Assembly (NCBI GenBank): GCA_013214705.1
Contig: JABSRZ010000007.1
Coordinates: forward strand, 149,335-213,334
Length of the DNA: 64,000 bases
Direction: 5' to 3'
Origin: Hyphomicrobiales bacterium
GTDB lineage: Bacteria > Pseudomonadota > Alphaproteobacteria > Rhizobiales > OSC116
This document shows positions 62,812 to 64,000 of the stretch, piece by piece; the first letter of the stretch is position 1; each line of letters starts with the position of its first letter. A program made the translations under genes and the position numbers. A model generated the notes under the pieces. It searched no databases. It was not told where the DNA came from and saw only the letters and a program-made list of their open reading frames with translations.

Positions 62812-63591
62812 ATGAAGAAACTTGTTATTATTATATTTTATATCATTTTTAATACGATACCGCCCGCGTATGCTGCGCCACTCTTTCCCAATTCAATAGT
62901 TTCAAATAATCTTGAATTTATTACAACAAAAGATGAAAGTTCTTTTAGTTGTATTACATATACCGGTGTAATTCGAGCAGAAATGCCCGATAAAAGAAAA
63001 GATGAACTTTTTGCAAATGGTGTATTTTCGTATATTTCAAAATTCAACGACGGGACTACAGTAATTTTATGGGTTCACCCGGATGTAGGAACAAAAGGAG
63101 CTGCCGAACCGTATGTAAATCAGGTTGCACAAGCAATTGGTAAGCTTCCAACCATCATGCGCCGTGGGTTAGACTATGTGGTCATATTGGTTGGTGATGA
63201 AGGTGCATATGCTGAAGATGAAGGGCACTTTTTTGTACTTTACACGGATAATATAAATACACGTATAAAAGGCCATGACCTAGAAGAAACAGTATTTCAT
63301 GAATCAGTGCATGCAACATTAGATTATAAATATGCCAAGAGCCAGTCATGGATAAAAGCACAAAAAGCTGATCATAATTTTATTACTAAATATGCAGCTC
63401 AAAAACCTCAAAAGGAAGATATGGCAGAGTCTGCTTTATTTGCTTGGACAATATTAATTCACCCAAAACGATTGCCGGATAAAGTTGAAAAACGTGCTAT
63501 AGAAATAATGCCTAATAGAATAAAGTTTTTTGAAAAAATATTTAAAAGTCAGCCTATTTTCTTTTCAATTGGTAAAGCATCTAGTTGTTAA
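62812..63591 (+). CDS. Exported HExxH protein (putative metalloprotease)
   Basis: A 259-residue exported protein. Signal peptide LVIIIFYIIFNTIPPAYA, then a domain with the zinc motif ETVFHESVHATLD (HESVH, about residue 163) and, about 45 residues on, EDMAESALFAW, where the Glu could be the third zinc ligand as in gluzincin-like proteases. I do not recognise the family; it is smaller than most known secreted metalloproteases. AGAGAA precedes the ATG. It stands in the island region between a repressor fragment and a truncated DUF2971 copy, and a strong terminator follows. Confidence 0.7.
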   Translation: MKKLVIIIFYIIFNTIPPAYAAPLFPNSIVSNNLEFITTKDESSFSCITYTGVIRAEMPDKRKDELFANGVFSYISKFNDGTTVILWVHPDVGTKGAAEPYVNQVAQAIGKLPTIMRRGLDYVVILVGDEGAYAEDEGHFFVLYTDNINTRIKGHDLEETVFHESVHATLDYKYAKSQSWIKAQKADHNFITKYAAQKPQKEDMAESALFAWTILIHPKRLPDKVEKRAIEIMPNRIKFFEKIFKSQPIFFSIGKASSC

Positions 63592-63644
63592 TAGCTGTCA
63601 GTTCTTTGTTATCAGAGTAAAACCAATTTATATAATTTTTGAAG

Positions 63645-63690
63645 AAAAAAAGCAGCCAAGGTGTTAACCTTGGCTGCATGTTATTTTTTC
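63645..63690 (+). terminator. Rho-independent terminator after the HExxH gene
   Basis: Perfect 10-bp stem GCAGCCAAGG/CCTTGGCTGC (63652-63661, 63668-63677), 6-nt loop, then a T-rich run; an A-run precedes it (63645-63651), so it may work on both strands. Confidence 0.88.
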
Positions 63691-63742
63691 CACCCAAAAA
63701 GGGCAAATATAAGCCATCTTCATAGTCCGGTGTTCCTTGCAT

Positions 63743-64000
63743 TGCTATATCCACCATATGATATTCGAAATCTCGATTGGAACAAAACACCCTGGATTTA
63801 AGGAGGAAAAAGAATGGCGATTATATCATCGACCTTCTGACGGAAAGAGTGCAATTATGAACGACGAAATAATAGTTCTTGAGGGTGTCCCACAAAAAAT
63901 ATTCAAACTACAATTAGGGAACAACCCAGAACACAGGTTATTTAATGAGGATATTCCGTCGCTCTTGGACCACATTATTATTGGACCAACAGAATATCCA
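63743..64000 (+). pseudogene. 5'-truncated second DUF2971 copy (continues beyond window)
   Basis: From about 63743 the sequence matches the 3' half of the DUF2971 gene at 61674 onward in frame and without gaps: MIFEISIGTKHPGFKEE, EWRLYHRPSDGKSAIMND, VPQKIFKLQLGN, PSLLDHIIIGPTE. The N-terminal half is absent; homology begins abruptly after unrelated sequence. DNA identity is high (about four in five bases by eye) but clearly diverged, so it is a related element copy rather than a recent duplication. Confidence 0.75.

Noticed and set aside
63581..63790. Minus-strand 69-codon frame at the right end
   Set aside because: Spans a strong hairpin and the start of the DUF2971 copy on the other strand; no ribosome site.
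1..64000. CRISPR arrays, insertion sequences, rRNA, replication origin
   Set aside because: No regularly spaced repeats, transposase genes or rRNA-like sequence were seen; the single DnaA-type palindrome is not enough for an origin.

Overview
The window reads as chromosome of an AT-rich alphaproteobacterium, most likely of the Hyphomicrobiales (Rhizobiales). The clearest pointers are the rlpA - D-Ala-D-Ala carboxypeptidase - tmk - holB - metG - tatD - MBL-hydrolase cluster next to tRNA-Ser(UGA), many ABC uptake systems (branched-chain amino-acid type, oligopeptide, sugar), SlyX, and ketone-body CoA-transferase genes. The lineage is inferred from family resemblance and gene order only.

Left part (1-15.9 kb): the end of an M20 amidohydrolase, an XRE regulator, slyX, a liv-type ABC operon (minus strand), a NarL-type response regulator convergent with a 1316-residue SSS-transporter/hybrid histidine kinase (CrbR/CrbS-like pair), a soluble methyl-accepting protein, and a copA-cueR copper operon with a textbook CueR promoter (19-bp spacer). 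Middle-left (16-28 kb): a DEAD-box helicase with a long basic tail, a DGPF protein - ECF42 sigma factor - PfpI operon with a candidate ECF42 promoter, cysK, a PAS-LuxR regulator divergent from a thiolase - scoAB operon, a Sel1 protein, and a Crp/Fnr regulator divergent from a His-rich periplasmic protein, each of the last two regulators with a good palindrome in the shared promoter.

Middle (28-51 kb): an oligopeptide transporter with fused ATPases (oppDF-A-B-C); a four-gene cell-envelope cassette of unknown role (OmpA-domain protein, four-helix membrane protein, exported VWA-like protein, glycine-zipper lipoprotein); and a catabolic locus of Fe-alcohol dehydrogenase, PIG-L deacetylase and ROK regulator divergent from a sugar ABC operon that contains an argininosuccinate-lyase homologue. 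An MFS exporter and a CcdA-like membrane protein follow. In all three ABC operons a rho-independent hairpin lies directly between the binding-protein gene and the permease genes, which would set high binding-protein expression against low permease expression.

Right part (51-64 kb): two tRNA genes, both apparently used as integration sites. Downstream of the tRNA-Asn 3' end lies a lone PIN-domain gene bounded by a 14-bp near-copy of the tRNA end. Downstream of tRNA-Ser the last 16 bases of the tRNA plus 128 bp of flank are repeated 1452 bp further on, enclosing a DUF2971 gene. After the second copy come a broken S24 (CI/LexA-type) repressor fragment, an exported HExxH protein and a 5'-truncated second DUF2971 copy that runs off the window. 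This looks like tandem, decaying integrative elements; no integrase is visible. Between the tRNAs is the conserved housekeeping cluster, which carries a 23-bp perfect palindrome containing a consensus DnaA box between metG and tatD.
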